NCBI GenBank assembly: GCA_963794995.1
Contig: CAWCFV010000002.1
Span: forward strand, 806,001 to 870,000
Direction: 5' to 3'
From: CAWCFV01 sp963794995
GTDB lineage: Bacteria > Actinomycetota > Actinomycetes > JACCUZ01
DNA length: 64,000 nt
Below are positions 25,453 to 34,583 of this stretch, piece after piece; within the stretch, counting starts at the first letter, position 1; each line of letters begins with the position of its first letter. The notes beneath the pieces were generated by a model. That model made no database searches. It was not told the origin of the DNA and worked only from the letters and a program-made list of their open reading frames with translations. The position numbers were made by a program, and so were the translations under genes.

Positions 25453-26538
25453 GTGCTCGCACGTCCCACCCTGCGCGCCCGGCTGCTCGTCGCCGCCGCG
25501 CTCGTCTCCGTCCCGGCCGTGGTGCTGGCCACACCAGGCGCCGCCGAGGCGGCCACGACCAAGAACCGCGCCGACGCGGGCGCCGGCTGGCTCGGCCGCC
25601 AGCTCGGCGACGACCACCTCGTGTCCACCTCGTTCGGTGGCCAGCAGTACGCCGACTACGGCCTCACCGCCGACGTCGTCCTGGCCCTGGACGCCGCCAA
25701 GGTCGGCAGGGTCGCGGCCCGGCGCGCCACCCGCGCGCTGCAGCGCAACGTCCTGGCCTACACCGGCGGCGGTGACGCGGCCGAGCACTACGCCGGCTCG
25801 TACGCGAAGCTCGTGGTGGTCGCAGCAGCGCAGGGCGTCGACCCGACGTCGTTCGGCTCCGGCCCGCGCCGGGACCTGGTCGCGGGGCTGCTCGCCCGCG
25901 AGTGCGGCGCCCGCGGCGGCGCCACCTGCCCGGCCGCCCAGGAGGGCCGCTTCGCCGACGAGAGCGCGTTCGGCGACTTCAGCAACACCATCGGCCAGTC
26001 GCTGGCCCTGATCGGGCTGGAGCGGGCCACCCGCCGGGGCGCGTCGCGGGCCTCGGTGTCGTTCCTCGTCGGGCAGCAGTGCCCCGCGGGCGGCTTCCCG
26101 GAGACCTTCGACGTCGTGCCCTGCACGGGGTCCGTCGACGCCACCGGCTTCGCCGTCCAGGCGCTGAGCACGGTCGGCAGCCCGGCCGCCCGGGCCGCCG
26201 CTGCCGACGCGGGCCGGTGGCTCACGCGCCGCCAGCACGCGAACGGCTCGTTCAGCGGCAACGGGTCCCGCAACGCCAACAGCACCGCCCTGGCCGCACA
26301 GGCGCTGACCGCTGTGGGCCGGGGCAAGGCGTCCGCGGAGGCCCGGCAGTTCCTGCGCCGGCTCCAGGTGCGCTGCGGCGGCAAGGTCGCGGCCCGGGGC
26401 ATGGTCCGCTACGACCGCGCCGGCGCCGGCGACCCGGTGCGCGCGACCAGCCAGGCGGTCCCGGCACTCGCCCGGATGACCCTCGCCGACATCGGCACCG
26501 ACGGCTCCGCCCGCCGGCTGCCGCGGCTGGCCTGCTGA
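25453..26538 (+). CDS. Secreted alpha/alpha-toroid protein, transcobalamin alpha-domain-like
   Basis: The 361-residue product has a Sec signal peptide ending near 'AEAATT'. The rest is made of helical repeats with 'GAGWLGRQL', 'DYGLTADVVLALDAAK', 'NTIGQSLALIGLERA', 'DATGFAVQALSTVG' and 'NSTALAAQALTAVG', the pattern of terpene-cyclase/prenyltransferase alpha-alpha toroids. Catalytic DxDD or DDxxD motifs are absent. Cysteine pairs suggest disulfides. The animal B12 carriers intrinsic factor and transcobalamin have the same fold as their alpha domain. With the riboswitch upstream and an ECF transporter downstream, cobalamin binding is the best inference. GTG at 25453 is chosen for its AAAGGA 6 nt upstream; GTG 25438 is in frame. 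Confidence 0.8.
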   Translation: MLARPTLRARLLVAAALVSVPAVVLATPGAAEAATTKNRADAGAGWLGRQLGDDHLVSTSFGGQQYADYGLTADVVLALDAAKVGRVAARRATRALQRNVLAYTGGGDAAEHYAGSYAKLVVVAAAQGVDPTSFGSGPRRDLVAGLLARECGARGGATCPAAQEGRFADESAFGDFSNTIGQSLALIGLERATRRGASRASVSFLVGQQCPAGGFPETFDVVPCTGSVDATGFAVQALSTVGSPAARAAAADAGRWLTRRQHANGSFSGNGSRNANSTALAAQALTAVGRGKASAEARQFLRRLQVRCGGKVAARGMVRYDRAGAGDPVRATSQAVPALARMTLADIGTDGSARRLPRLAC

Positions 26539-26561
26539 CAGGCCGGTCCGAGGTCCCGCCG

Positions 26562-27422
26562 GTGCGTCCGGTCCGTCCCGTGCCCGCCCTGGTCCCCGCA
26601 CTGCTCGGGGGCGCGGGGGCGCTGCTCGCGGCCCTGGCGACGGTGGTCACGGGCGCACCGGCGGCCGCGGCGACGACCCCCTGCGTGGGGGTCGTCGTCG
26701 ACGGCCGGCTGGCCGGCGGCGAGGTCCGGACCGGCTGCGCGAAGGGGGACCCGGACGACGGGCTGGAAGCCCTGACCAAGGCCGGCTTCAGCTATGCCTT
26801 CGTCCCCCGTCAGCCGGGGCTGGTGTGCCAGGTCGACGGGTTCCCGGCCTGCTCGGCGACCAGCACCGAGACGTACTGGTCCTACTGGTACCGGGCCAAG
26901 GGCTCGAGCCGATGGGTGTACGCGACCCAGGGCGCCGGCAGCCACGACCCGGAGCCGGGCTCCACCGAGGCCTGGGTGTGGCAGGACGGCGGTCGCCGGG
27001 AGCCCCCGGGGCTCGCCTTCGCCACCGTGTGCCCGCAGGCCGCCGCGACCCGGACCCCGTCGCCGGACCGGCCCTCGCCCGACGCGACGACCCAGCGTCC
27101 GAGCCGGCGCGCGAGCGCCACCGGCGGCAGCCCACCGGCCGGGTCGCCGTCGTCCCCGGCATCCCCGTCGTCTCCGCCGGCCGCGACCGCGTCCGCACGA
27201 TCCGGCACGCCCGAGCCCTCCCCCTCGGACGCGTCGGCGACCCCTCCGGCCACCACGACGCCGGCCGGCCCCCTGACGACCGACCCGACGCTGCGCGCCG
27301 AGCCCGCTGCGTCCCGCGGCGGCGACGGCGCGCCCCCCTGGACCGGCCTCGCGGTCGGGGCCGCGCTGGTCGCCGGACTCGCCGGCGCGGCGTGGCTGCG
27401 CGCCCGGCGGAGGGCGTCGTGA
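26562..27422 (+). CDS. Membrane-anchored DUF4430 protein, transcobalamin beta-domain-like
   Basis: The 286-residue product has a signal peptide (to about residue 35), a DUF4430-like domain, a long Pro/Ser/Thr/Ala-rich stalk and a C-terminal membrane anchor with basic end ('GLAVGAALVAGLAGAAWL' region, then 'RARRRAS'). The domain shows 'GLEALTKAGFSYAF', 'LVCQVDGFPAC', 'TYWSYWYRAKG' and 'STEAWVWQDGG'. DUF4430 is the bacterial relative of the C-terminal beta domain of intrinsic factor/transcobalamin. Its anchor would hold the B12 site at the cell surface next to the transporter. The GTG lies 23 nt after the previous stop and its own stop overlaps the next start. Confidence 0.8.
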   Translation: MRPVRPVPALVPALLGGAGALLAALATVVTGAPAAAATTPCVGVVVDGRLAGGEVRTGCAKGDPDDGLEALTKAGFSYAFVPRQPGLVCQVDGFPACSATSTETYWSYWYRAKGSSRWVYATQGAGSHDPEPGSTEAWVWQDGGRREPPGLAFATVCPQAAATRTPSPDRPSPDATTQRPSRRASATGGSPPAGSPSSPASPSSPPAATASARSGTPEPSPSDASATPPATTTPAGPLTTDPTLRAEPAASRGGDGAPPWTGLAVGAALVAGLAGAAWLRARRRAS

Positions 27423-28555
27423 GAGCGGCCCTCGCCCGGCGCCGGCTGCAGCCCCTGCATCCCGGTGCCTGGTGGCTCTGGGCGACCGGGCTGGCCACCG
27501 CGGCCAGCCGCACGACCAACCCGCTGCTGCTCGCGCTGCTGCTCGGTGTCGCCGGCTACGTCGTGGCGGCCCGCCGGACCCGGGCACCGTGGGCCCGCGC
27601 CTACGGCTTCTACCTGCGCATGGGGCTCGTGGTCGTCGCGATCCGGGTGGTCTTCGCGGCGGTCGTCGGGGCACCCGTGCCCGGCTCGGTGCTGGTCCAC
27701 CTGCCCGAGGCGACCCTGCCGGACTGGGCCGCGGGTGTGCGGCTCGGCGGTGACGTCACCCTCGAGGGCCTGCTCGGCGCCGTGTACGCCGGCCTGCAGC
27801 TGGCCACCATGCTGGCCTGCGTCGGCGCGGCCAACGCCCTGGCCAACCCGCGCCGGCTGCTGCGCGCGGTGCCGGGCGCGCTGTACGAGGTCGGGGTGGC
27901 CGTCGTCGTCGCCCTGAGCTTCACCCCGCAGCTGGTCGAGGGCGTCGCCCGGGTCCGCGCCGCCCGCCGCCTGCGCGGCCGGGCGCACACCGGGCTGCGC
28001 GGCCTCCGCGGGGTCGCGATGCCGGTGCTCGAGGGCGCGCTGGAGCGTTCGGTCGACCTGGCGGCCGCGATGGACTCCCGCGGCTTCGGCCGCGGCGCGT
28101 CCGGTCCGGGCCTGCACCGCCGGTCCGGTGCCCTCACGCTGGCCGGCCTGCTCGGCGTCTGCACCGGCCTGTACGGCCTGCTGGACGCCGGGAGCCCCGT
28201 CGCGCTGGGCCTGCCGCTGCTCGCGGGCGGCGCGTCGGTCGCCGTGGCCGGGCTCGCGCTCGGCGGACGGCGTTCCTGCCGGTCCCGCTACCGGCCGGAC
28301 CCCTGGGGCGTGCTCGCCTGGGGTGTCTCGGCGAGCGGGATCACCGCCGCCGCCGCGATGCTCGTCGCTGCGGGGCTGGACCCGGCGGCGACCGCACCCT
28401 CGACCTCGCCCCTGGTGGTCCCCGGGCTCCCCCTCCTGCCCGTCCTCGGGCTTCTGGGCGCGCTGGTCCCGGCCTGGCTGGCGCCGTCCCCCGACGACGA
28501 GCCGGCGGCGCCGGTCGAGGCCGCCGAGCCGGTCGCGGTCGCGGTGCCGGCATGA
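27419..28555 (+). CDS. ecfT: ECF transporter transmembrane component EcfT (CbiQ family)
   Basis: EcfT is the scaffold that joins the S component to the ATPases. The 378-residue product has an N-terminal cluster of membrane segments and the cytoplasmic coupling helices with Arg-rich signatures 'RVRAARRLRGRA' and 'AMDSRGFGRGA', which contact the ATPase grooves. Further C-terminal hydrophobic segments exceed the minimal CbiQ length. GGAGG 5 nt before the GTG, which itself overlaps the previous stop (GTGA), and the ATGA overlap with the ATPase gene indicate tight operon coupling. Confidence 0.88.
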   Translation: MRAALARRRLQPLHPGAWWLWATGLATAASRTTNPLLLALLLGVAGYVVAARRTRAPWARAYGFYLRMGLVVVAIRVVFAAVVGAPVPGSVLVHLPEATLPDWAAGVRLGGDVTLEGLLGAVYAGLQLATMLACVGAANALANPRRLLRAVPGALYEVGVAVVVALSFTPQLVEGVARVRAARRLRGRAHTGLRGLRGVAMPVLEGALERSVDLAAAMDSRGFGRGASGPGLHRRSGALTLAGLLGVCTGLYGLLDAGSPVALGLPLLAGGASVAVAGLALGGRRSCRSRYRPDPWGVLAWGVSASGITAAAAMLVAAGLDPAATAPSTSPLVVPGLPLLPVLGLLGALVPAWLAPSPDDEPAAPVEAAEPVAVAVPA

Positions 28556-30171
28556 TCCGCTTCGAGCAGGTCGGCGTCCGCTACACCGGCAGCGAGACCT
28601 CGGTGCTCTCCGGCGTCGACCTGCACGTGCCCGCCGGTGAGCTGGCGCTGGTGGTCGGCCGGACGGGGTCCGGCAAGTCCACGCTGCTGCGCGCGGTGAA
28701 CGGGCTCGTCCCGCACTTCACCGGCGGGCTGCTCACCGGGCGGGTCACCGTCGCGGGGCGCGACACCCGCGAGCACCGGCCCCGAGACCTCGCCGACGTG
28801 GTCGGCTACGTGGGCCAGGACCCCCTCGCCGGCTTCGTCACCGACACGGTCGAGGAGGAGCTGGCCTACGGCATGGAGTCGCTCGGCGTGCCGGCCGAGG
28901 TCATGCGACGGCGGGTCGAGGACACGCTCGACGTGCTCGGGATGGCCGCCGAGCGGTCCCGGCCCCTGGTCTCGCTCTCCGCCGGACAGCAGCAGCGGGT
29001 GGCGATCGGCTCGGTCCTGACGCCGCACCCGCGGGTGCTCGTCCTCGACGAGCCGACCTCGGCGCTGGACCCCGGGGCTGCCGAGGACGTCCTCGCCCTG
29101 CTGCAGCGGCTGGTGCACGACCTGGGCATCACCGTGCTGATGGCCGAGCACCGGCTGGAGCGGGTGGTGCAGTACGCCGACCGCATCGTGCTCGTGCCCG
29201 GCGGCGGGCTGCCGGTCGTGGTGGGCGACCCCGCCGAGGTGCTGCGCACCGCCCCCGTCGCCCCGCCGGTCGTGGAGCTCGGCCGGCTGGCCGGCTGGTC
29301 GCCCCTCCCCCTGTCGGTCCGCGACGCGCGACGCCGCGCCGGGGCGCTCACCGCGCGGCTGGGCGCCCTCCCGCCGCCGCCGGTGCCGACGCCGACGACC
29401 GGTGCGGTCGTCGCCGAGGCGCGCGACGTCGTCGTCCGCTACCCGGGAGCGGCCGGTCGGCCGGCCCTGCGGGGCGTCGACCTCACGCTCCGGACCGGCG
29501 AGGTGGTGGCGCTGATGGGCCGCAACGGCGCCGGCAAGTCGACCCTGCTCTCCGCGCTGGTGGGGCTGCACACCCCGGCCAGCGGCACCGTCCGCGTCGT
29601 CGGGGCGGACCCGGCCGGGCTGGCAGCGCGGGACCTGGTCCGCCGGGTCGGCCTGGTGCCGCAGGAGCCCGGTGACCTGCTGTACGCCGACACCGTCGAG
29701 GGCGAGTGCGCGCAGGCGGACCGTGACGCCGGCGCCGACGGGGGCAGCGCCTTCGGGATCCTCACCCGGCTGCTCGGACCGGTGGACCCGGGCATGCACC
29801 CCCGCGACCTGTCCGAGGGGCAGCGCCTGGCCCTCGCCCTGGCCGTGGTCCTCGCCGGCCGGCCACCCGTGGTCCTGCTCGACGAGCCGACCCGCGGCCT
29901 GGACTACCCCGGCAAGGCGGTCCTGGTCGAGGTCCTGCGCGAGCTGTCCGCAGCCGGCCACGCCGTGGTCCTCGCCACCCACGACGTCGAGCTGGCCGCG
30001 TCGGTCACCGACCGGACCGTCGTCCTCGCCGACGGCGAGGTGGTCGGCGACGGCCCCTCGCGCCAGGTCGTGGTCTCCTCCCCCGCCTTCGCGCCGCAGG
30101 TCGCCAAGGTGCTGGCACCGCTGCCCTGGCTCACCGTGGCCGAGGTCGCCGACTCGCTGCGGGCCGGCTGA
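28552..30171 (+). CDS. ecfA: ECF transporter ATPase, two nucleotide-binding domains fused
   Basis: The 539-residue protein has two ABC ATPase domains in one chain, replacing separate EcfA1 and EcfA2. Domain 1 has Walker A 'GRTGSGKST' (36-44), signature 'LSAGQQQR' (142-149) and Walker B 'VLVLDEPTSALD'. Domain 2 has Walker A 'GRNGAGKST' (323-331), signature 'LSEGQRLALA' and Walker B 'VVLLDEPTRGLD'. H-loop histidines are in 'MAEHRLE' and 'ATHDVEL'. Both sites look competent. The ATG overlaps the ecfT stop. The fused form is common in actinobacterial ECF systems. Confidence 0.94.
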   Translation: MIRFEQVGVRYTGSETSVLSGVDLHVPAGELALVVGRTGSGKSTLLRAVNGLVPHFTGGLLTGRVTVAGRDTREHRPRDLADVVGYVGQDPLAGFVTDTVEEELAYGMESLGVPAEVMRRRVEDTLDVLGMAAERSRPLVSLSAGQQQRVAIGSVLTPHPRVLVLDEPTSALDPGAAEDVLALLQRLVHDLGITVLMAEHRLERVVQYADRIVLVPGGGLPVVVGDPAEVLRTAPVAPPVVELGRLAGWSPLPLSVRDARRRAGALTARLGALPPPPVPTPTTGAVVAEARDVVVRYPGAAGRPALRGVDLTLRTGEVVALMGRNGAGKSTLLSALVGLHTPASGTVRVVGADPAGLAARDLVRRVGLVPQEPGDLLYADTVEGECAQADRDAGADGGSAFGILTRLLGPVDPGMHPRDLSEGQRLALALAVVLAGRPPVVLLDEPTRGLDYPGKAVLVEVLRELSAAGHAVVLATHDVELAASVTDRTVVLADGEVVGDGPSRQVVVSSPAFAPQVAKVLAPLPWLTVAEVADSLRAG

Positions 30172-30172
30172 C

Positions 30173-31057
30173 GTGCGCGCCGCCCAGGCAGCTCGTGCGG
30201 TCCGGGTGCGCCCACGGGCGGCGGCCGCGCTGACCCTGGTCAGCCTGGTCGGGCTGCTCGCGTTCTGCTGGCCGCTGTTCGTGCAGCCCGGCTCGACATT
30301 GGCCGGGCGGGCCGACGCGCCGTGGCTGTTCGTCCTCCTGCTGCCGCTGCTGCTCGCGGTGGTGCTGGCCGCGATCGCGGACGGCGGCATGGACGCCAAG
30401 TCGGTGGCGGTGCTCGGTGTGCTCGCCGCGGTCGGCGCGGCCCTGCGGCCGCTCGGCGGTGGGGTCGCCGGCTTCGAGCCCGTGTTCTTCCTGCTCGTGC
30501 TCGCCGGCCGGGCGCTCGGGCGCGGCTTCGGACTGGTGCTCGGCGCGGTGACCCTGTTCGCCTCTGCGCTCCTCACCGCGGGGGTCGGGCCCTGGCTGCC
30601 GTTCCAGATGCTGGCCGCCGGGTGGGTCGGCTTCCTCGCCGGCTGCCTGCCCCGGGCCACCGGGAGGGTCGAGGTCGTCCTGGTCACCGTGTACGCCGCC
30701 GCGGCCGGGCTCGCCTACGGGGTGCTGATGAACCTCTGGCTGTGGCCCTTCACCGCCGGCCTCGACAGCGGGCTGTCCTTCGTCGCGGGCGCTCCGCTCG
30801 GCGAGAACCTGGGCCGGTTCGTGGCGTTCACGCTCGTCACGTCGCTGGGCTTCGACCTGCCGCGGGCACTGACGACGGCCGCGCTCGTCGCGGTCACGGC
30901 CCGGCCGGTGCTGCTCGCCCTGCGCCGGGCGGCACGCCGCGCGGAGTTCGACGCCGTGGCCGAGTTCGACCCGCCGGCCACCACTGCGGCAGCCATGGGC
31001 CGAACGGATGATCTTCAGGAGGGATCCCCCGTCGGGGTCGTGCCACCTCGTCGTTGA
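30173..31057 (+). CDS. ECF transporter substrate-binding (S) component, probably for cobalamin
   Basis: A 294-residue membrane protein with about eight hydrophobic segments, of which the last six form the S-component core. The stretch 'LRPLGGGVAGFEPVFFLL' followed by 'GRALGRGFGLVLG' and 'FQMLAAGWVGFLAG' is typical of ECF S proteins predicted to carry cobalamin or related compounds in actinobacteria. The long N-terminal part and the hydrophilic C-terminal tail are extra. The GTG starts one base after the ATPase stop. Substrate is inferred from the cobalamin riboswitch and the transcobalamin-like neighbours. It ends inside an inverted repeat. Confidence 0.85.
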   Translation: MRAAQAARAVRVRPRAAAALTLVSLVGLLAFCWPLFVQPGSTLAGRADAPWLFVLLLPLLLAVVLAAIADGGMDAKSVAVLGVLAAVGAALRPLGGGVAGFEPVFFLLVLAGRALGRGFGLVLGAVTLFASALLTAGVGPWLPFQMLAAGWVGFLAGCLPRATGRVEVVLVTVYAAAAGLAYGVLMNLWLWPFTAGLDSGLSFVAGAPLGENLGRFVAFTLVTSLGFDLPRALTTAALVAVTARPVLLALRRAARRAEFDAVAEFDPPATTAAAMGRTDDLQEGSPVGVVPPRR

Positions 31058-31089
31058 TCCACTACGTTCCGGCGCACCGCAGTGGATCA
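31055..31089. promoter_or_regulatory. Inverted repeat between the B12 operon and the toxin-like gene
   Basis: TGATCCACT at 31055-31063 and AGTGGATCA at 31081-31089 are a perfect 9-bp inverted repeat around a 17-nt centre. The left arm includes the S-component stop codon; a TACGTT hexamer (31063-31068) lies in the centre and the ribosome binding site of the next gene follows directly. It may be a weak terminator or an operator for the downstream gene. Confidence 0.4.
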
Positions 31090-31102
31090 CGAGGGGGAAG
31101 CC

Positions 31103-34100
31103 ATGCCGGTCGCGTCGCACACGCCTGCACGTCCGAGGAGCTCGGGGGGGAGGCGGCTCGCGCGAACGCTGGTCCCCCTGGCGGTGTCGGTGGCCATGGC
31201 GGCCACCGGGCTGCAGGGGTTCGTGCCGGCCGCCGCGGCCGACACCCCGCCCGACCTGACCTCGGGGCTCACCGCGACCCAGGGTGTGGACGCCCGGCTC
31301 GATGCGCTGACCTTCCTCTCCGGGCTGGCGGCGGCACCGCCGTCGAAGCAGAGCGCCCAGCCCCTGCGCGACGCCGACGGGCACGGCCGCGCCGCGGTCG
31401 AGCACGTCCGCGGTGACGTCGTGCTGGACCGGGCGACCTTCGACCACGACATCGCCCTCGTCCGGACGGTGAAGACGATGGGTGGCCAGGACAGCGCCCA
31501 GGCCTGGGTCACGATCGGCTCGGGCCTGCTCGAGGCCGACCGCATCGCCGCGGCACGCGAGCTGGACGCGTTCCTCGGGCTGCCGATCGAGGACCCCACA
31601 CCCACCGTTCGCGACGGCCGGCGCCTGACGCGGGCCGAGGTCGTCGACGCGTTCATGGCGGAGTACCGGAAGGCGCGCGACGGGCAGTCGTCGCGCGACT
31701 ACGTCAACGCCCTCGGCCACGCCCGGGACGCATGGCTGCTGGTGCACGGCGCGGTGACCGACTTCTGGCGCGTGAACGACACCGACCACGACCTCGTCCC
31801 GAACGACCGCGAGGTCTCCGCCGGCACCGACCCGGCGCGCGCGGACACCGACGGCGACGGCCTCACGGACGCCGTCGAGCTCCTGACGACGATGACCGAC
31901 CCGCGGTCCACCACGACGTACGCAGGGACGAACGACAAGGACGTCGACACCGACCGCGACGGGCTCGGCACCGCCGAGGAGCTCCGCCGCGGCACCGACC
32001 CGATCGACCCCGACACCGACGGGGACGACCTCGAGGACGGCGCCGAGGTCGCCTTCGGCAGCGACCCGCTGCTCGCCGACACCGACGACGACCGGCTGGC
32101 CGACGACAGCGAGAAGCGCCTCGGCACCGACCCCCGGGACAAGGACAGCGACGACGACGGCGTCCTCGACGGCGACGAGACCTACACCAGCCGTGCCTCT
32201 GACAGCGCCACCGGTGTCTCGGTGGCGATGACGGGCACCGGGGACGTGGCCGAGACGGTGCGCTTCGCCGACGAGACGGACTCGCTGCTGTTCGAGGAGA
32301 TGCCGGGACGCCTGTCCGAGGCCGTCGACCTCACCACGGACAAGGACTTCAGCAGCGCGGAGGTCACCTTCCGCTTCGACCCGGCCGACGTGCCGGGCGG
32401 CGACCTCGACGGTCTCGCCGTCGGCTGGTACGACGAGGAGGCCGGCTCGCTTGTCCCGATGCCCACGACCGTGCACGACGGCAGGGCCACCGCGACGAGC
32501 ACCCACTTCACCACGTTCGTGCTCTTCTACCTGCCGGACTGGAACACGGTGTTCGACCTCTGGGACCCGGCAGCGGGTGGCGGCGGTGGCGGCGGGGACG
32601 ACCGCCTCGTCGACGTGATGCTCACCCTCGACTCGTCCGGCTCGATGTCCTGGAACGACCCCCAGGGCCTGCGCCGGACCGCCGCCAAGCGCTTCGTCGA
32701 CGGCCTCATCGACGGCGACCGGGCCGGAGTCGTCGACTTCGACTCGTGGGGCTACCTCGCCCAGCCCCTGACGACCGACTTCGCACTCGCCAAGGCGGCG
32801 ATCGACGCCATCGACGACAGCGGTGGGACCAACATCGCCGCCGGGGTCGACCTCGCGAACCAGGAGCTCATCACCCGCGGCTCCGCCGACCGCTTCAAGG
32901 TGCAGATCCTGCTCACCGACGGGGAGGGCTACTACGACCCGTCGCTCACCCAGCAGGCGGTCGACAACGACATCACCATCTTCACGATCGGGCTCGGCAG
33001 CTACGTCGACGCGGGCCTGCTCGGGGGGATCGCCTCCGCCACCGGGGGCCGGTACTTCCCGGTCGCCACGGCCGAGGACCTGCCCGACGTCTTCGACCGG
33101 ATCGGGGGGGACATCGGCGAGGGTCAGGACCTCGACGAGGACGGGCTGGACGACCGCCACGAGCTGACCGGGATCGTCCTCGGCACCGGCATCACGGTCT
33201 ACACCGACCCGCGCGACCCGGACACCGACGGCGACGGCCTCCTCGACGGGGACGAGGTCGTCCTGGAACGTGGCTGGGACAAGCCCTACCCGACGATGTT
33301 CTACAAGCTCCTCAGCAGCCCGCACGCGGTCGACACCGACAGCGACGGCCTGTCCGACCCCGAAGAGCTCGACCTCACGATGGACGCCGTCGACCCGGAC
33401 ATGGACGACGACGGGGCCAGTGACGGCGTCGAGTACGTCTCGGCGATGGACGTCGCTAACCCGAACCCGGACGGTGACCAGTACGACGACGGCGAGGAGC
33501 TCGGAGGGCGTACGGACCCCTTCACCTACGACCCGTCCCTGGCCGACCGGACGCGGGCCTTCGCCGCCGGCGCCCTGCTCGGCGAGCTCGGCTACTGGCT
33601 GGCCGACCATGACGTCGAGGTGGCGGTCGCCATCGCCTACCCGCGGTTCGGTCCGCCCTTCCTGGCGACGACCGTGCACGGCATCGGCGCCTGCAGCCTG
33701 CCGCTGATCCGCTGCGACGAGCTGACGAAGTTCCAGCCGTTCCTCACCGACCTGCCGGAGTACGTCTTCGGCATGGTGCTGCTGGGGCTGATCCCGTTCG
33801 TCGACATCGCGGTCGCCGTGCGCGACGCGATCGGCGCGGCAATGAGCGGTGAGTACGGCTGGGCCATCTTCGAGATCGCTGCCGGGGCCCTGGGCTTCTT
33901 CGTCCCGGTCGCCGGTGACATCCCGGGCATCGTGAAGGACGTCGGGAAGTGGCTGGCCCGCGCCGTGGACTTCGGCAAGAAGTCCGACGAGATCGTCGCG
34001 TTCGTCGCCAAGGCCGCCGACGACACGCCAGCCGCCGAGAAGGTCTTCGTGCCGCTCGTCAAGGGCTTCAAGCAGGCGTCCTACGACGTGCTGTCCAACA

Positions 34101-34576
34101 AGAACGTCTCGGACACCGACATGATCCGGCTCGCGGCCAGCGGCCAGGACCTCGACGCCCTCGCGCTCGTCGTGCAGCGGGCCGACGAGGTCGCCAGCGT
34201 CGGGCGCTGGTTCGACGACGCCCTGACGCCCCGCGGCTACTGGGGACGGGAGGCCGAGGACTTCGTCCGCACCCTGAAGGGTGGGGTGTCGAAGCGTTTC
34301 GACACCCTCATCGAGGGCGTCGGGAAGTTCCGCATCGCCGACTCGGCCAGCGACGGCCTGAGGAGGCTGGACGAGGTCAAGACAGGCGACGGGCGGCTGG
34401 ACGACCGCATGCTCGTGCAGATCACCAAGGACGAGGACCTGCTCGACCGCGGCGTCGTGGAGTCCATCACCTGGAACTTCTTCCCGAGCGGCCGCAGCAA
34501 CCGGCTGGGGCCCGACCCCGCCCTGCTCGACGAGCTCCGGATGCGCGGCATCGCGGTGAAGATCTGGCTGCCATGA
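31103..34576 (+). CDS. Large secreted protein: VWA, calcium-binding repeats, C-terminal nuclease-like toxin domain
   Basis: A 1157-residue exported protein. After the signal peptide (cleavage near 'AAAADT') and an unknown helical region come TSP3/dockerin-like acidic repeats such as 'DTDGDGLTDAVELL' (about 229-360). A beta-rich region is followed by a VWA domain with MIDAS 'DSSGS' (about 504-680) and a second set of repeats (680-806). A hydrophobic segment with 'GFFVPVAGDIPG' (about 886-950) resembles pre-toxin regions of polymorphic toxins. The C-terminal 165 residues contain 'RLDEVKTGDGR' (Glu1091, Lys1093) and end 'RMRGIAVKIWLP', like restriction-endonuclease-fold toxins. A good GAGGGGG precedes ATG 31103. 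The toxin role is inference. Confidence 0.72.
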   Translation: MPVASHTPARPRSSGGRRLARTLVPLAVSVAMAATGLQGFVPAAAADTPPDLTSGLTATQGVDARLDALTFLSGLAAAPPSKQSAQPLRDADGHGRAAVEHVRGDVVLDRATFDHDIALVRTVKTMGGQDSAQAWVTIGSGLLEADRIAAARELDAFLGLPIEDPTPTVRDGRRLTRAEVVDAFMAEYRKARDGQSSRDYVNALGHARDAWLLVHGAVTDFWRVNDTDHDLVPNDREVSAGTDPARADTDGDGLTDAVELLTTMTDPRSTTTYAGTNDKDVDTDRDGLGTAEELRRGTDPIDPDTDGDDLEDGAEVAFGSDPLLADTDDDRLADDSEKRLGTDPRDKDSDDDGVLDGDETYTSRASDSATGVSVAMTGTGDVAETVRFADETDSLLFEEMPGRLSEAVDLTTDKDFSSAEVTFRFDPADVPGGDLDGLAVGWYDEEAGSLVPMPTTVHDGRATATSTHFTTFVLFYLPDWNTVFDLWDPAAGGGGGGGDDRLVDVMLTLDSSGSMSWNDPQGLRRTAAKRFVDGLIDGDRAGVVDFDSWGYLAQPLTTDFALAKAAIDAIDDSGGTNIAAGVDLANQELITRGSADRFKVQILLTDGEGYYDPSLTQQAVDNDITIFTIGLGSYVDAGLLGGIASATGGRYFPVATAEDLPDVFDRIGGDIGEGQDLDEDGLDDRHELTGIVLGTGITVYTDPRDPDTDGDGLLDGDEVVLERGWDKPYPTMFYKLLSSPHAVDTDSDGLSDPEELDLTMDAVDPDMDDDGASDGVEYVSAMDVANPNPDGDQYDDGEELGGRTDPFTYDPSLADRTRAFAAGALLGELGYWLADHDVEVAVAIAYPRFGPPFLATTVHGIGACSLPLIRCDELTKFQPFLTDLPEYVFGMVLLGLIPFVDIAVAVRDAIGAAMSGEYGWAIFEIAAGALGFFVPVAGDIPGIVKDVGKWLARAVDFGKKSDEIVAFVAKAADDTPAAEKVFVPLVKGFKQASYDVLSNKNVSDTDMIRLAASGQDLDALALVVQRADEVASVGRWFDDALTPRGYWGREAEDFVRTLKGGVSKRFDTLIEGVGKFRIADSASDGLRRLDEVKTGDGRLDDRMLVQITKDEDLLDRGVVESITWNFFPSGRSNRLGPDPALLDELRMRGIAVKIWLP

Positions 34577-34583
34577 TGCCCGG

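Noticed and set aside
25453..26538. Prenyltransferase or squalene-cyclase enzyme
   Set aside because: The fold pattern fits, but DxDD and DDxxD motifs are absent, the protein is exported, and the context is B12 transport.
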